Below, piece by piece: positions 1 to 8,561 of a stretch of 64,000 nucleotides of DNA (its first letter is position 1; each line of letters opens with the position of its first letter). This DNA is from Propionibacterium sp. (lineage in GTDB: Bacteria > Actinomycetota > Actinomycetes > Propionibacteriales > Propionibacteriaceae). The translations under genes and the position numbers were made by a program. The stretch spans positions 1 through 64,000 of the forward strand of contig DUOB01000009.1 of NCBI GenBank assembly GCA_012839035.1, written 5' to 3'. The notes below the pieces were generated by a model. It ran no database searches, had not been told where the DNA came from, and saw nothing but the letters and a program-made list of their open reading frames with translations.

Positions 1-1015
1 CGGCACCGATCATCGTTTCCATGACATCCTCCAGCATCGCCACCCCGGCGACCTGACCGTCGGAGCCGGTGACCACCGCAAGGTGGACGCCCGACCGCTG
101 CATCACGTCCAGGGCCTCCGGCAGCGGAGTGTCGGAGCGCACCTCCGCCATGTCGCGAATGCGACCGGACGGCACAGGTGTGTCCGGAGGGCTGTCGATC
201 AGGTCGAGGATGTCCTTCAGGTGCAGATAGCCGAGCCAGGACCCGTCGTCCAACCGCACCGGGAAACGGGAGAACCCGTGGGTCACCGCCGCTTGTTCGG
301 CCTCGCCCACGGTCGGCGGGGAACTGAGCCACACCAAATCCGCCACGGGGACCAGCACGTCCGACACGCGTGCCGAGGACAGGGTGAGCGCACCGGTGAG
401 AAGCAGGTGTTCGTGCTCCTCGAGCAGCCCGACCTCGGCGGATTCCTCCAGATAGCTGGGGACGTCCTCGGTCGTGATCGTCGACGCGACCTCGCGAGTG
501 GGTTTGATGCGCATGAGCCGCAGCACCAGGTTGGCGAGCCCGTTGAGCACCCAGAGGATGGGCTTGAGGATCCAGGCGATGGCATACATGGGTGGACCGA
601 GCAGCAGCGCGGATCGGGCGGGCCCGGCGATCGCCAGGTTCTTGGGGACCATCTCGCCCAGGGTCATGTGCAGGAACACCACGATCGCCATGGCGATCAC
701 GAAGGAGATCGGATGCACGAAGGCGTCCGGCACGTCCAGGGCCGTGAACAGGGGTTCGAGCAGGTGGGCCACCGCGGGCTCACCGATTGCGCCGAGGCCG
801 AGTGAACACATCGTGATGCCGAGCTGGGCGCCGGCCATCATGACCGTCACGTTCTCCACGGCCCGGAGGGTCAACCGGGCGCCGGCCACGCCGCGTGCGG
901 CGGCCTCCTCCACCGCAGTGCGGCGTACCGAAACCAACGCGAACTCGGCACCCACGAAGAACGCGTTGCCCAGCAGCAGGAGCACGGCGATCCCGACCGC
1001 GGTGAGATCACTCAT
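1..1015 (-). CDS. CNNM/CorC (HlyC) family membrane protein, 3' end outside window
   Basis: Partial gene read from ATG at 1015 down to the window edge, 338 codons seen. The N-terminus is a hydrophobic CNNM (DUF21) domain with 'LLLGNAFFVGAEFALVSVRR', which matches the family start; further helices follow up to about residue 165. After these come CBS-pair motifs such as 'FSRFPVRLDDGSWLGYLHLKD'. The C-terminal CorC/HlyC transporter-associated domain must lie beyond the window. Members are thought to act in Mg2+/Co2+ transport or in membrane integrity; the substrate here is unknown. The start overlaps the stop of the upstream paralogue by 8 bp, so the two are probably co-translated and may form a hetero-oligomer. 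Family is clear, function is inferred. Confidence 0.9.
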   Translation of the reverse strand, partial: MSDLTAVGIAVLLLLGNAFFVGAEFALVSVRRTAVEEAAARGVAGARLTLRAVENVTVMMAGAQLGITMCSLGLGAIGEPAVAHLLEPLFTALDVPDAFVHPISFVIAMAIVVFLHMTLGEMVPKNLAIAGPARSALLLGPPMYAIAWILKPILWVLNGLANLVLRLMRIKPTREVASTITTEDVPSYLEESAEVGLLEEHEHLLLTGALTLSSARVSDVLVPVADLVWLSSPPTVGEAEQAAVTHGFSRFPVRLDDGSWLGYLHLKDILDLIDSPPDTPVPSGRIRDMAEVRSDTPLPEALDVMQRSGVHLAVVTGSDGQVAGVAMLEDVMETMIGA

Positions 1016-2372
1016 CGTCGCCCTCCTCGATCGCGGAGACCTGCAGCTCGATCCAGCTCACGCGGTGACCGTCCATTTCGTTGACCGTGAGGGTGGCGGT
1101 GACGCGAGTCGGGAGGTCGTCGTCGTCCAGGGTCAGCCGGTCCACGGCGTCGAGAACGATCGAGTCACCCACGGTGCAGAACCGCTCGTTCAGCTCGGTG
1201 ACCAGGCCGCCGAGTGTCTCGGAGGCTTCGCCCTCCGGCAGGTCGATGCCGATGAAGGTCGCCAGCTCGTCGGGCCGCAGGAGACCGGAGAGCATCCAGT
1301 GCCGTTCGCCCACCTGCGTGAACCGTTCCTCGGGGACATCCTGTTCGTCGGCGATCTCGCCGACGAGCTCCTCCATGAGGTCCTCGAGGGTGATGATGCC
1401 GTCGGTGCCGCCGTATTCGTCGATCACCACCGCGAGCTGCAACCCACCGCGCAGCTCCTCGAGCACGTCATCGAGTGGCATCGAGGCGGGCACGGTCCGC
1501 ACCTCGTGCAGGATCTCGGTGATCGAAGTGCGGGCCCGGTCCGCCGCCGGGACACTCAGCGCGTCCCGGAAGTGGACGGCGCCGAGGACGTCATCGGTCG
1601 ACTCGCCGACCACGACGAAGCGGGAGTGCCCGACGCGTTGACACCAGCGCAGCAGCTCGCTGACCGGATCGGTGGCCTCCAGGAAATGTACGCGGGCGCG
1701 GGGGGTCATCGCGTCGTGCGCGAATCGCTCGCCGAGCCGGGCGGAGTTCGACATGCGTGCGGCGAGCTCCCGGTCGATCGTGCCCTCCCGGGCCGACCGC
1801 TCAGCCAAGGCGCTCAGCTCCCGCGGCGAATGGCCGGAGGCCATCTCCTCCTGTGGTTCGACGCCGAGGACACGGACCAGCGCATTCGAGGAGCCCTGCA
1901 GCACCCACAACACCGGTCGCATGAGCCAGGTGAAAGCACGGTGGGGCGTCGCGACCAACCGGGACAGCCGCATCGGTTCGGCGAGTGCCCAGTTCTTCGG
2001 CACCAGCTCGCCGAACACCATCTGGGTAATGGTCGCGAGAGCGAAGGCCAGCGTGAACGACAGGGGAAGGGCCGCGGACTCGGAGAGACCGAGCGATTGG
2101 AGCGGGCCCTTGCGCAGCAGGGTGGCGATCGAGGGTTCGGCGATGAACCCGACGATCAAACTCGTCAGGGTGATGCCGAGCTGGCAGCTCGACAGCTGGG
2201 TGGACAGAGTTATCAGCGCCTTCTGCACCGAGAGCGCCTTGGCGTCTCCCTGGGCCGCCGCTCGTCGCACGGCCGGGCGGTCCACCGTCACCAGCGCAAA
2301 CTCGGCGGCCACGAAGAACCCGCCAAGGGCGATGAGGACGATCACCACCGCCAGCAGGATCCATTCAGTCAC
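1008..2372 (-). CDS. CNNM/CorC (HlyC) family transporter, full length
   Basis: A 454-residue protein with the complete family layout. A CNNM/DUF21 membrane domain spans about residues 1-200 ('GGFFVAAEFALVTVDRPAVRRA', 'GELVPKNWALAEP'). A CBS pair covers about 215-340 ('HSRFVVVGESTDDVLGAVHFRD', 'AVVIDEYGGTDGIITLEDLMEELVGEI'). A CorC_HlyC domain fills about 350-440. The DEYGG-TDGIVT-type segment is diagnostic. It lies directly upstream of a second CNNM gene with an 8-bp overlap; paired CNNM paralogues are common in actinobacteria. Likely a membrane divalent-cation transporter or Mg2+ homeostasis factor; the haemolysin name is historical. Confidence 0.93.
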   Translation of the reverse strand: MTEWILLAVVIVLIALGGFFVAAEFALVTVDRPAVRRAAAQGDAKALSVQKALITLSTQLSSCQLGITLTSLIVGFIAEPSIATLLRKGPLQSLGLSESAALPLSFTLAFALATITQMVFGELVPKNWALAEPMRLSRLVATPHRAFTWLMRPVLWVLQGSSNALVRVLGVEPQEEMASGHSPRELSALAERSAREGTIDRELAARMSNSARLGERFAHDAMTPRARVHFLEATDPVSELLRWCQRVGHSRFVVVGESTDDVLGAVHFRDALSVPAADRARTSITEILHEVRTVPASMPLDDVLEELRGGLQLAVVIDEYGGTDGIITLEDLMEELVGEIADEQDVPEERFTQVGERHWMLSGLLRPDELATFIGIDLPEGEASETLGGLVTELNERFCTVGDSIVLDAVDRLTLDDDDLPTRVTATLTVNEMDGHRVSWIELQVSAIEEGDDE

Positions 2373-2443
2373 GCGAATACCTTAACGACTTCATCGGACA
2401 ACAAACCCCGGCTCCGTTCTCCAGTCACATCCTGCTGGGGCTC

Positions 2444-4051
2444 TCAGCGTCCCGGGAGTGCCGCCGGAGCTGTTGGGTTCTCCCGAGTCGTGCTGGGGTA
2501 AAGGTTCCCGAATCGTTCGGCGACGGCATCCCAGTGGGCACGGTGTTCGCGATGGGGTACGCAGGCCTCCTCCAGCGGTGGGTCCGCCGGCGGGGTCCCG
2601 GAGACGACGGTCTCGGCCGCCAGCAAGGCGGTGCCGCGCAAGGTGGACCGTTTGAAGGTCGCCGGCAGGACCGGCCGGCCGAGGCAGTCCGCCAGCATCT
2701 GCCGCAATCCGGGCAGGTCCTGGGACACCCGGCCGGCCACGACGACACGTTCCACGGTCCGGCGGTTGCCTTCTCCCTGCCGGCTGTCCTCGGCCGCCTC
2801 CACGAGTTGGGCAGCGACCCGCGCGTACGACACCACCAGTCCCTCCAGCACCCCACGCGCCAGCGCCGCCCCATCGCTCGCGGCCGAGACGTCTGCGAGC
2901 AGCGCCCGCGCGCTGCCAGCCCAGCCGGTCGAGCGCTCGCCGGAGAAGAACGGGAGGACCGTTGGTGTCCCGGGGGCGGGCGCGGCGGAGGCGATCGTGG
3001 GGAGATCCGTGTCCAGGGCCATCGTCCGTCCGATCCACTCGACGGCCCGGCCGACATCGTTCAGTGCGCCGCCGAGCAGCGCCCGCCGGTCGTCGATGCG
3101 ATAGCACCACAGGCCGCTCGGGATCTCGTCCGGTTGGTGGTGGAGCAGCACGCGCATGGCTCCTGACGTGGCCATCGACGTGACGAGGGTGGTCCCGTCG
3201 GTGCCGCCGGAGCCGAGGTTCGCGCCGAGCCCATCGGCGATCGCGGGGAACCAGGCGGCGTCGGCGAGTGCGGGCCAGCGGCTGTTGGTGACGTGGGGTA
3301 CGCCGCGCATCGGCGCATTCGGAGCGGCGATGTCGGAGAGGGCCGCGCGGTCGACCCGGGCCAGGTCGAGCATCCGTTCGGACCAGTCGCCGGTGCGCCG
3401 GTCGAGCAGCCCGGTCCACGCCGCGGTGGAGGTGCCGGCGGCGGTCCGGCCGAGCCAGGTCAACTCGGCGTACTCCCCGATCGACAGCCAGCGCACCGTC
3501 CGCCCGAACTCCTGCGGATGGGTCTCCCGGAGCCAGCGGAAGCGTGGGGTGAGGTACGAGGTGTGCAGGCGGGCACCGGTCAACTGCTGGATTTCCGCTT
3601 CGTCCACCTCCCGGCGGAGGGTGGCGAGTTGCGGGGCGGAACGGCGGTCGGCATAGGTGAAGCACGGGGTGGTTGCCCGGCCCCGGGCATCGACCCCGAC
3701 GAGGGACGAGGCGAACGTGTCGAGCGCGACCGCCGTGATGCGGCCGGTGAGGTCCGGGTGCAACGTCACGACGTCCAGAACCCGGGCGAGCTCCTCGACG
3801 ACCTGATCGGGATCGATCGTGGAGGTGCCGTCGGTCCCGGTGGTGAAGGCGTGCGGGATCTTGTGCCGGAATCCCCGGACGGGAATCCCGCGGGCGTCGT
3901 GCACGCTGCCGCGGGTCGCGGTGGATCCCACGTCCAACGCCATGACCAGCGGATCCTGTGCCTCGGCGAGATCCACCGCGAAGGCTGTCCTGTCTGTCGG
4001 GGCCAGGATGACGGGACGCGGGGCGATGCCGTGCTTGGGATGTTTGGCCAC
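2444..4051 (-). CDS. FGGY-family carbohydrate kinase (gluconokinase-like)
   Basis: A 535-residue sugar kinase. The N-terminal FGGY domain begins after about 35 residues with 'LVMALDVGSTATRGSVHD', an actin-fold phosphate-1 motif. The C-terminal domain carries 'GSGGTDGTTLVTSMATSGAMRVL' and 'LLGGALNDVGRAVEWIGRTM', as in gluconokinase/xylulokinase relatives. It would phosphorylate a sugar or sugar acid with ATP; gluconate is only a guess. No sugar transporter is adjacent. Divergent from argS across about 137 bp that should hold both promoters. Confidence 0.88.
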   Translation of the reverse strand: MAKHPKHGIAPRPVILAPTDRTAFAVDLAEAQDPLVMALDVGSTATRGSVHDARGIPVRGFRHKIPHAFTTGTDGTSTIDPDQVVEELARVLDVVTLHPDLTGRITAVALDTFASSLVGVDARGRATTPCFTYADRRSAPQLATLRREVDEAEIQQLTGARLHTSYLTPRFRWLRETHPQEFGRTVRWLSIGEYAELTWLGRTAAGTSTAAWTGLLDRRTGDWSERMLDLARVDRAALSDIAAPNAPMRGVPHVTNSRWPALADAAWFPAIADGLGANLGSGGTDGTTLVTSMATSGAMRVLLHHQPDEIPSGLWCYRIDDRRALLGGALNDVGRAVEWIGRTMALDTDLPTIASAAPAPGTPTVLPFFSGERSTGWAGSARALLADVSAASDGAALARGVLEGLVVSYARVAAQLVEAAEDSRQGEGNRRTVERVVVAGRVSQDLPGLRQMLADCLGRPVLPATFKRSTLRGTALLAAETVVSGTPPADPPLEEACVPHREHRAHWDAVAERFGNLYPSTTRENPTAPAALPGR

Positions 4052-4188
4052 GATGCCTTCCTCTGCTTGCCGTGAGGTTCATCGTCCCACGCGTTGGCGG
4101 TGCGCATCCGCCACCGCCGATGCCGTTGTGCTCCGGCCCCACGAAACGCTGCGCTGACCCCGTGGTGGCGCGTGCGAGAATGCCAGCC

Positions 4189-5823
4189 ATGTCGTCGCTG
4201 CCTTCCGAACTGAACGCCCGCGTCGCCGCTGTGGCCGGGACCGACCCCGAGCTGCGTGCTGCCACCAAGCCGCAGTTCGGTCACTTCCAGTCCAATGTCG
4301 CCCTGCGCCTGGCCAAGTCCGAGGGCAAACCGCCGCGCGAGGTGGCCCAGCGCATCGTCGACGCCCTGGACGTCTCCGACCTGTGCGAACCGCTGGAGAT
4401 CGCCGGCCCGGGCTTCATCAACTTCCGCCTGCGCAACGATGTGCTGGCCGCCGCCGCGGACCAGGTGCGCGTGGACGAGCGCTCCGGGGTGGCGGTCACG
4501 GCGACGCCGCAGCGGGTCGTGATCGACTATTCGGCGCCCAACGTGGCCAAGCAGATGCACGTCGGCCACCTGCGGACGACGATCATCGGTGACTGTTTCA
4601 GTCGCGTGCTCTCCGCGGTCGGCAACACGGTGATCGCCCAGAACCACATCGGCGACTGGGGCACGCAGTTCGGCATGCTCATTGAGCAGATCCTCGACGA
4701 GGGCACCGATGTGGCGGCACTGTCGCTGGATGATGCCGAGGCCCTGTACAAGCGCGCATCCACCCACTTCCGCTCCGACGAGGAGTTCGCCGAACGGGCC
4801 CGCCGTCGCGTGGTCACGTTCCAGGCGGGTGACGAGGAGTCGCTCGACATCTGGCGGCAGCTGATCGAGACGTCGAAGGCCGGGTTCAACGAGGCGTACG
4901 CCCGCCTCAATGTCCTCCTCACCGACGACGACCTGGCCGGGGAGTCGACCTACAACGAGGCCCTGCCCGAGGTGGTCGCCGATCTGGAGGAGCGCGGGGT
5001 CGCGGTCGTCGACAACGGTGCGCTGTGCGTGTTCACCGAGGGTTTCGAGGCACCGCTGATCGTGCGGAAGTCGGACGGGGGTTATGGGTACGCGACCACC
5101 GACCTCGCGGCCATCCGGTATCGGGTGCAGGAACTCAGGGCCGACCGGATCATCTATGTCACCGACGCCCGGCAGGCGGGGCATTTCGCCCAGATGTTCG
5201 CGGCTGCCCGCAAGGCGGGCTATCTGCCGGACGACGTGGTTGCCCAGCACATCGGATATGGCATGGTCCTCGGTCCCGACAACAAGCCCTTCAAGACCCG
5301 CGACGGTTCCGCGGCGACGCTGTCGAGTCTGCTCGACGCGGCGGAGGAGAATGCGGCGCCGGAAATTGCGTTGGCGGCGATCAAGTATGCCGACCTCTCG
5401 TCGGGGTTGCAGAAGGACTATGTCTTCGATCCCGAGCGGATGACGAAGACGACCGGTGACACCGGCCCCTATCTCCAGTACGCCCACGCGCGCTGCAACC
5501 AGATCCTCCGCGCCGCGCAGGCGGAGGGCTTCGAGGTCGGTCCGATCGCGCTGGTGGACGAACCGGCCGAGCAGACTCTGGCCATGGCGCTGTCGAGGTT
5601 CGGCGAGGTGGTGGACCACTTGGCTGCGGAGCTGCAGCCGCACAAGCTCTGCACTTATCTGTTCGAGCTCGCGACCGCCTATTCGGCCTTCTATGAACAG
5701 TGCCCGGTGCTCAAGAGCGAAGGGACCGTGCGGGCCTCCCGGCTCGGGCTCGTCGCGGCTACGCGGAACGTGCTCGCGCAGGGGCTGGGGCTGCTCGGGA
5801 TCGCTGCACCGGAGCGGATGTAG
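4189..5823 (+). CDS. argS: Arginyl-tRNA synthetase
   Basis: A 544-residue class Ia aminoacyl-tRNA synthetase charging tRNA-Arg. The N-terminal Arg-tRNA synthetase additional domain is seen in 'KPQFGHFQSNVALRLAK'. The HIGH-type signature is 'HVGHLRTTIIGD' from residue 124, followed by 'NHIGDWGTQFGMLIE'. The KMSK region is replaced by 'GMVLGPDNKPFKTRDG', as in most bacterial ArgS. The C-terminus is a helical DALR anticodon-binding domain. ATG 4189 is chosen because the protein then starts 'MSSLPSELNARV'; ATG 4180, three codons upstream, is possible. No lysA or hom follows, unlike the arrangement in many actinobacteria. Confidence 0.97.
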   Translation: MSSLPSELNARVAAVAGTDPELRAATKPQFGHFQSNVALRLAKSEGKPPREVAQRIVDALDVSDLCEPLEIAGPGFINFRLRNDVLAAAADQVRVDERSGVAVTATPQRVVIDYSAPNVAKQMHVGHLRTTIIGDCFSRVLSAVGNTVIAQNHIGDWGTQFGMLIEQILDEGTDVAALSLDDAEALYKRASTHFRSDEEFAERARRRVVTFQAGDEESLDIWRQLIETSKAGFNEAYARLNVLLTDDDLAGESTYNEALPEVVADLEERGVAVVDNGALCVFTEGFEAPLIVRKSDGGYGYATTDLAAIRYRVQELRADRIIYVTDARQAGHFAQMFAAARKAGYLPDDVVAQHIGYGMVLGPDNKPFKTRDGSAATLSSLLDAAEENAAPEIALAAIKYADLSSGLQKDYVFDPERMTKTTGDTGPYLQYAHARCNQILRAAQAEGFEVGPIALVDEPAEQTLAMALSRFGEVVDHLAAELQPHKLCTYLFELATAYSAFYEQCPVLKSEGTVRASRLGLVAATRNVLAQGLGLLGIAAPERM

Positions 5824-6101
5824 CGCGGGTGACGGCCCAGCCCGCGCCTACCGCCGAGCCCGCGCCCACCGCTGAGCCCGCGCCCACCGCGCGACGATCC
5901 GGCCAGGATTGGCGTCCAGTTGCGCGCTGGGTTCGCTGACTGGGGGTTTCGCGCCGACGCGGCGGATCTGGCCGCCAATCTTGGCCGCACCTGGAACATT
6001 CCGGGCGGGACTCGGCGCCGTGCGATGAAACGCACGCGGCGGTGGCGGGCCTGTTCCGTGCGAGGATGCGGGCCGACGATCGTGAAGGCAGGCAAAGGAT
6101 C
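5824..6101 (+). other. Gene-poor gap with an 18-bp Pro/Ala/Thr-coding triplet repeat
   Basis: No convincing gene. Just after argS a GTG at 5829 opens 36 codons to a stop at 5939, giving a peptide with 'PAPTAE' three times and ending 'DWRPVARWVR'. This may be a remnant or chance reading. The repeat unit is 18 bp, at 5838-5855, 5856-5873 and 5874-5891. The end of the gap holds an AAAGGA ribosome site just before ATG 6102. Confidence 0.5.
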
Positions 6102-6176
6102 ATGAGCGACCACCCCCACAATCCCCAACAGCCCGCCGGCGCTCCCTGGGGCCCGCCGACCGGACCCCGAGGGTGA
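6102..6176 (+). pseudogene. Out-of-frame N-terminal piece of the downstream membrane protein
   Basis: ATG 6102 has a good AAAGGA ribosome site about 5 nt upstream and encodes 'MSDHPHNPQQPAGAPWGPP' before a TGA at 6174-6176. Shifting to the frame of the next gene continues the same Pro/Gly/Trp-rich style ('DPEGDPWGRQPAWGQSRPQG') without a stop into 6241. It reads as the true 5' end of the 6241-7242 gene separated by a frameshift near 6155-6172. Whether this is a real mutation or a sequence error cannot be told here. Confidence 0.6.
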
Positions 6177-6240
6177 TCCCTGGGGCAGGCAACCAGCGTG
6201 GGGTCAGTCCCGACCACAGGGACCGGGCGGCCCCGGGAGC

Positions 6241-7242
6241 ATGCAGCCGTTCGCCGGCGGTCAGCGACCGCCCCACGCGCCGCGGGGCCCGTCGCCGGTG
6301 AAGCGCAAGGGGTTGTCCCCCAGGGGCATCGTCGGCATCTCGGTCGGCGTCACGGTGGTGCTCGTGGGCGCCCTGGTCGCTGCCTCGGTCTTGTCGAGCC
6401 GGGACAGCATGGAGGACGGCGTACAGCGCTATTTCACCGCGCTCGGCAAGAGCTATTCGGATGAGCTGGCCGATCACGTGGTGAACGTGCCCAATGCCGC
6501 TGACCTGGAGGAGGCCCGGAAGACGGCGCGGACGCAGGACTACTCGGTCAAGGATGTCCGGACGAGGGGAAACACGGCGATCGTCGATTACTCCGTCGCC
6601 GGCCGGGCCGAGACCGTTGAGCTCGAGATGCGCAAAGTCGAGGGCGAGTGGAAGGTGGTGGACGGCTTCAGCAAGCTGACGGTCAAACCCAGTCGCAAGG
6701 GTGTCGACTTCAGAGTTGGTTTCATGAGCGAACCGGTCGGCGAACGCACCCTGTCGCTCTATCCCGGCACCTATGAGCTGCAGAAGGACTTCGACACGGG
6801 CGCGCCGTCCTATCTGTGGGATATCTCGGGCGACAAATACATCATCCTCAAGCCTGGTGAGAGCAAGTCCGTTGACGTCGAGGTCACCCTCACCAAAGCC
6901 GGCACCGACCGGGTGCGGTCCGCGTTGGGTTCGGCCTTCAGCCGGTGCATGAACGGTTCCGATGTGGCGCCGGCGAACTGTCCGTTCAAGGTGGCCGAGC
7001 CGAGCGACCGGACGAGCCCCTACGGTCGATGGACCGTGGAGACGGGCAACCGGTTCGACGTCGCCCAGAGCGCGGAGATCGGCGATGACCAGGAGTTCGA
7101 CAGCGTGTGCGGCACGTTCAGGACGGACGTGACCTATGAATACCGCAACGACGGCGGCTTCCAGAAGATCCCGGCCGAGGCGAAGGAATTCACCGGTTGC
7201 GTGGACCTCACCGAGCGTTCCCCGAGTGTGACGTGGCAGTGA
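6241..7242 (+). CDS. Membrane-anchored extracytoplasmic protein of unknown function (5' end probably frameshifted)
   Basis: A 333-residue protein read from ATG 6241. A Pro/Gly/Gln-rich basic cytoplasmic tail is followed by one membrane helix, 'GIVGISVGVTVVLVGALVAA' (about residues 30-50), then an extracellular domain of about 280 residues. The region 'YFTALGKSYSDELADHV...KVEGEWKVVDGF' resembles NTF2/DUF4878-like lumazine-fold domains. Later Cys residues (around 'SRCMNGSDVAPANC' and 'CGTFRTD...FTGC') could form disulfides outside the cell. ATG 6241 lacks a good ribosome site, and the preceding sequence in this frame stays open and compositionally similar, so the native start is probably ATG 6102 in another frame. 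No function is claimed. Confidence 0.75.
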   Translation: MQPFAGGQRPPHAPRGPSPVKRKGLSPRGIVGISVGVTVVLVGALVAASVLSSRDSMEDGVQRYFTALGKSYSDELADHVVNVPNAADLEEARKTARTQDYSVKDVRTRGNTAIVDYSVAGRAETVELEMRKVEGEWKVVDGFSKLTVKPSRKGVDFRVGFMSEPVGERTLSLYPGTYELQKDFDTGAPSYLWDISGDKYIILKPGESKSVDVEVTLTKAGTDRVRSALGSAFSRCMNGSDVAPANCPFKVAEPSDRTSPYGRWTVETGNRFDVAQSAEIGDDQEFDSVCGTFRTDVTYEYRNDGGFQKIPAEAKEFTGCVDLTERSPSVTWQ

Positions 7243-7294
7243 CGGATCCGTCGGAGCTCATGCGCGCCCGGCGCGATTCGGGCACCATGGGCTG

Positions 7295-8440
7295 ATGCAC
7301 GAGGACCCAGCGGTGTGGCGTCATCCCGACGCGACACTGCCGGTGCCCGCAGCGGGCCCCCTGGTGGGGCTTCGCCTCGCGATCACGGACCTGTTCGAGG
7401 TCGCGGCCCAGCGACTGGGGGCGGGCAGCCCCGGCTTCCTGGCCGACGCGACTCCGGCAGCGGAGTCGGCGCCGATCGTCGACCGCCTGCTCGCCGCGGG
7501 AGCCACCCCTGTCGGGATCACCCACTGTGACGAGTTCTCCTATGCGCTGACCGGGGTCAATCCCCATTACGGCTCCCCGCCCAATCCTGCGGCGCCCGAC
7601 CGCATCGGTGGCGGTTCGAGCTCGGGGGCCGCCGCCGCGGTCGCCCTCAACCAGGCCGATGTCGGCCTGGGCCCGGATACCGCCGGATCCATCCGGGTGC
7701 CGGCCGCCTATCAGGGGCTCTATGGCCTGCGGACCACCCACGGCGGGCTCAGCACCGAGGGCATGTTTCCGGTCACGCCGGACCTCGACGCCGTCGGGTG
7801 GTTGACGCGGGACGCGTTCACGCTCGCGCGGGTCACTGATGCTGTCCTGCGCAGCGAGCACAGTGCACAGCTCAATCGGGTGGCGATCTCCGCCGGCCTG
7901 CTGGCTGCCGCCGACGACGACATCACGGATGCGGTCTGGGGGTTCCTCGACAGTCGCATGCTCGGTCTGCCCCGTCGGGAGATCGACCACGACCTGCCGC
8001 TCGATCGTTGGCGCCAGGTGATGATGACCATCCAGGGCTTCGAGGCGTGGCGCCTGCACGGGGACTGGCTGGGCGCGCATCCCGGCGTACTCGGCCCCGA
8101 AATCGCCGGGCGCTTTCGTTCGGCTGCCGCGATCTCTCCGGAGGAGTACGCCGCAGCGCGCGCCGAGGCCGAATCGGCCCGCACCGCGATCCGGGCGCTG
8201 GTGGGCACGGACGTCCTGGTCGTGCCCACGGTCGCGACCGTGCCACCTCTCCGGGCGACCCCGGGGGCCTATGCGGCGGTGCGCATCGGCACGCTCAACC
8301 TCACCTGCCTCGCCTCGCTGGCTGGGCTGCCGGCGGTGTCGATCCCGTTGCGCACGGCTGACGGCATGCCGACGGGCGTGTGCCTCATCGGGCCACCCCA
8401 TAGCGATCGGGAGCTCGTCGCGCTGACGACCGTGCTGTGA
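7295..8440 (+). CDS. Amidase-signature family protein lacking the usual catalytic Lys
   Basis: A 381-residue amidase-signature protein. The Ser/Gly motif 'RIGGGSSSGAAAAVALNQAD' (about residues 103-122) and the nucleophile motif 'GPDTAGSIRVPAAYQGLYGLR' are present, giving the cis-Ser and nucleophilic Ser. The canonical lysine of the Ser-cisSer-Lys triad normally sits in '(V/I)KD'; here the aligned residue is Thr31 ('LAITDLFEV', codon ACG at 7385-7387). The protein is shorter than typical amidases (450-500 aa). It could be inactive, or use an altered mechanism. Family certain, substrate unknown. Confidence 0.85.
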   Translation: MHEDPAVWRHPDATLPVPAAGPLVGLRLAITDLFEVAAQRLGAGSPGFLADATPAAESAPIVDRLLAAGATPVGITHCDEFSYALTGVNPHYGSPPNPAAPDRIGGGSSSGAAAAVALNQADVGLGPDTAGSIRVPAAYQGLYGLRTTHGGLSTEGMFPVTPDLDAVGWLTRDAFTLARVTDAVLRSEHSAQLNRVAISAGLLAAADDDITDAVWGFLDSRMLGLPRREIDHDLPLDRWRQVMMTIQGFEAWRLHGDWLGAHPGVLGPEIAGRFRSAAAISPEEYAAARAEAESARTAIRALVGTDVLVVPTVATVPPLRATPGAYAAVRIGTLNLTCLASLAGLPAVSIPLRTADGMPTGVCLIGPPHSDRELVALTTVL

Positions 8441-8561
8441 GCGAGGCTGGCGGTGCCCGCGTTCTGCCCTGTGGACATCGTCGTTCCGCGGAATGCACAC
8501 TCCGCGCACCGTGTCGACCGACCGTTAGGCTCGCGGTCGTCCCCCCGGGCAGGAGGAATGC

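Noticed and set aside
474-2501. Long plus-strand open frame of 675 codons over the CNNM genes
   Set aside because: It is antisense to clear CNNM/CBS genes, Arg/His/Gly/Asp-rich, with no recognisable domain; a GC-driven shadow.
2391-4268. 625-codon minus-strand frame overlapping the FGGY kinase
   Set aside because: Arg/Pro/His-rich, no motif; the +1 frame of the real kinase gene.
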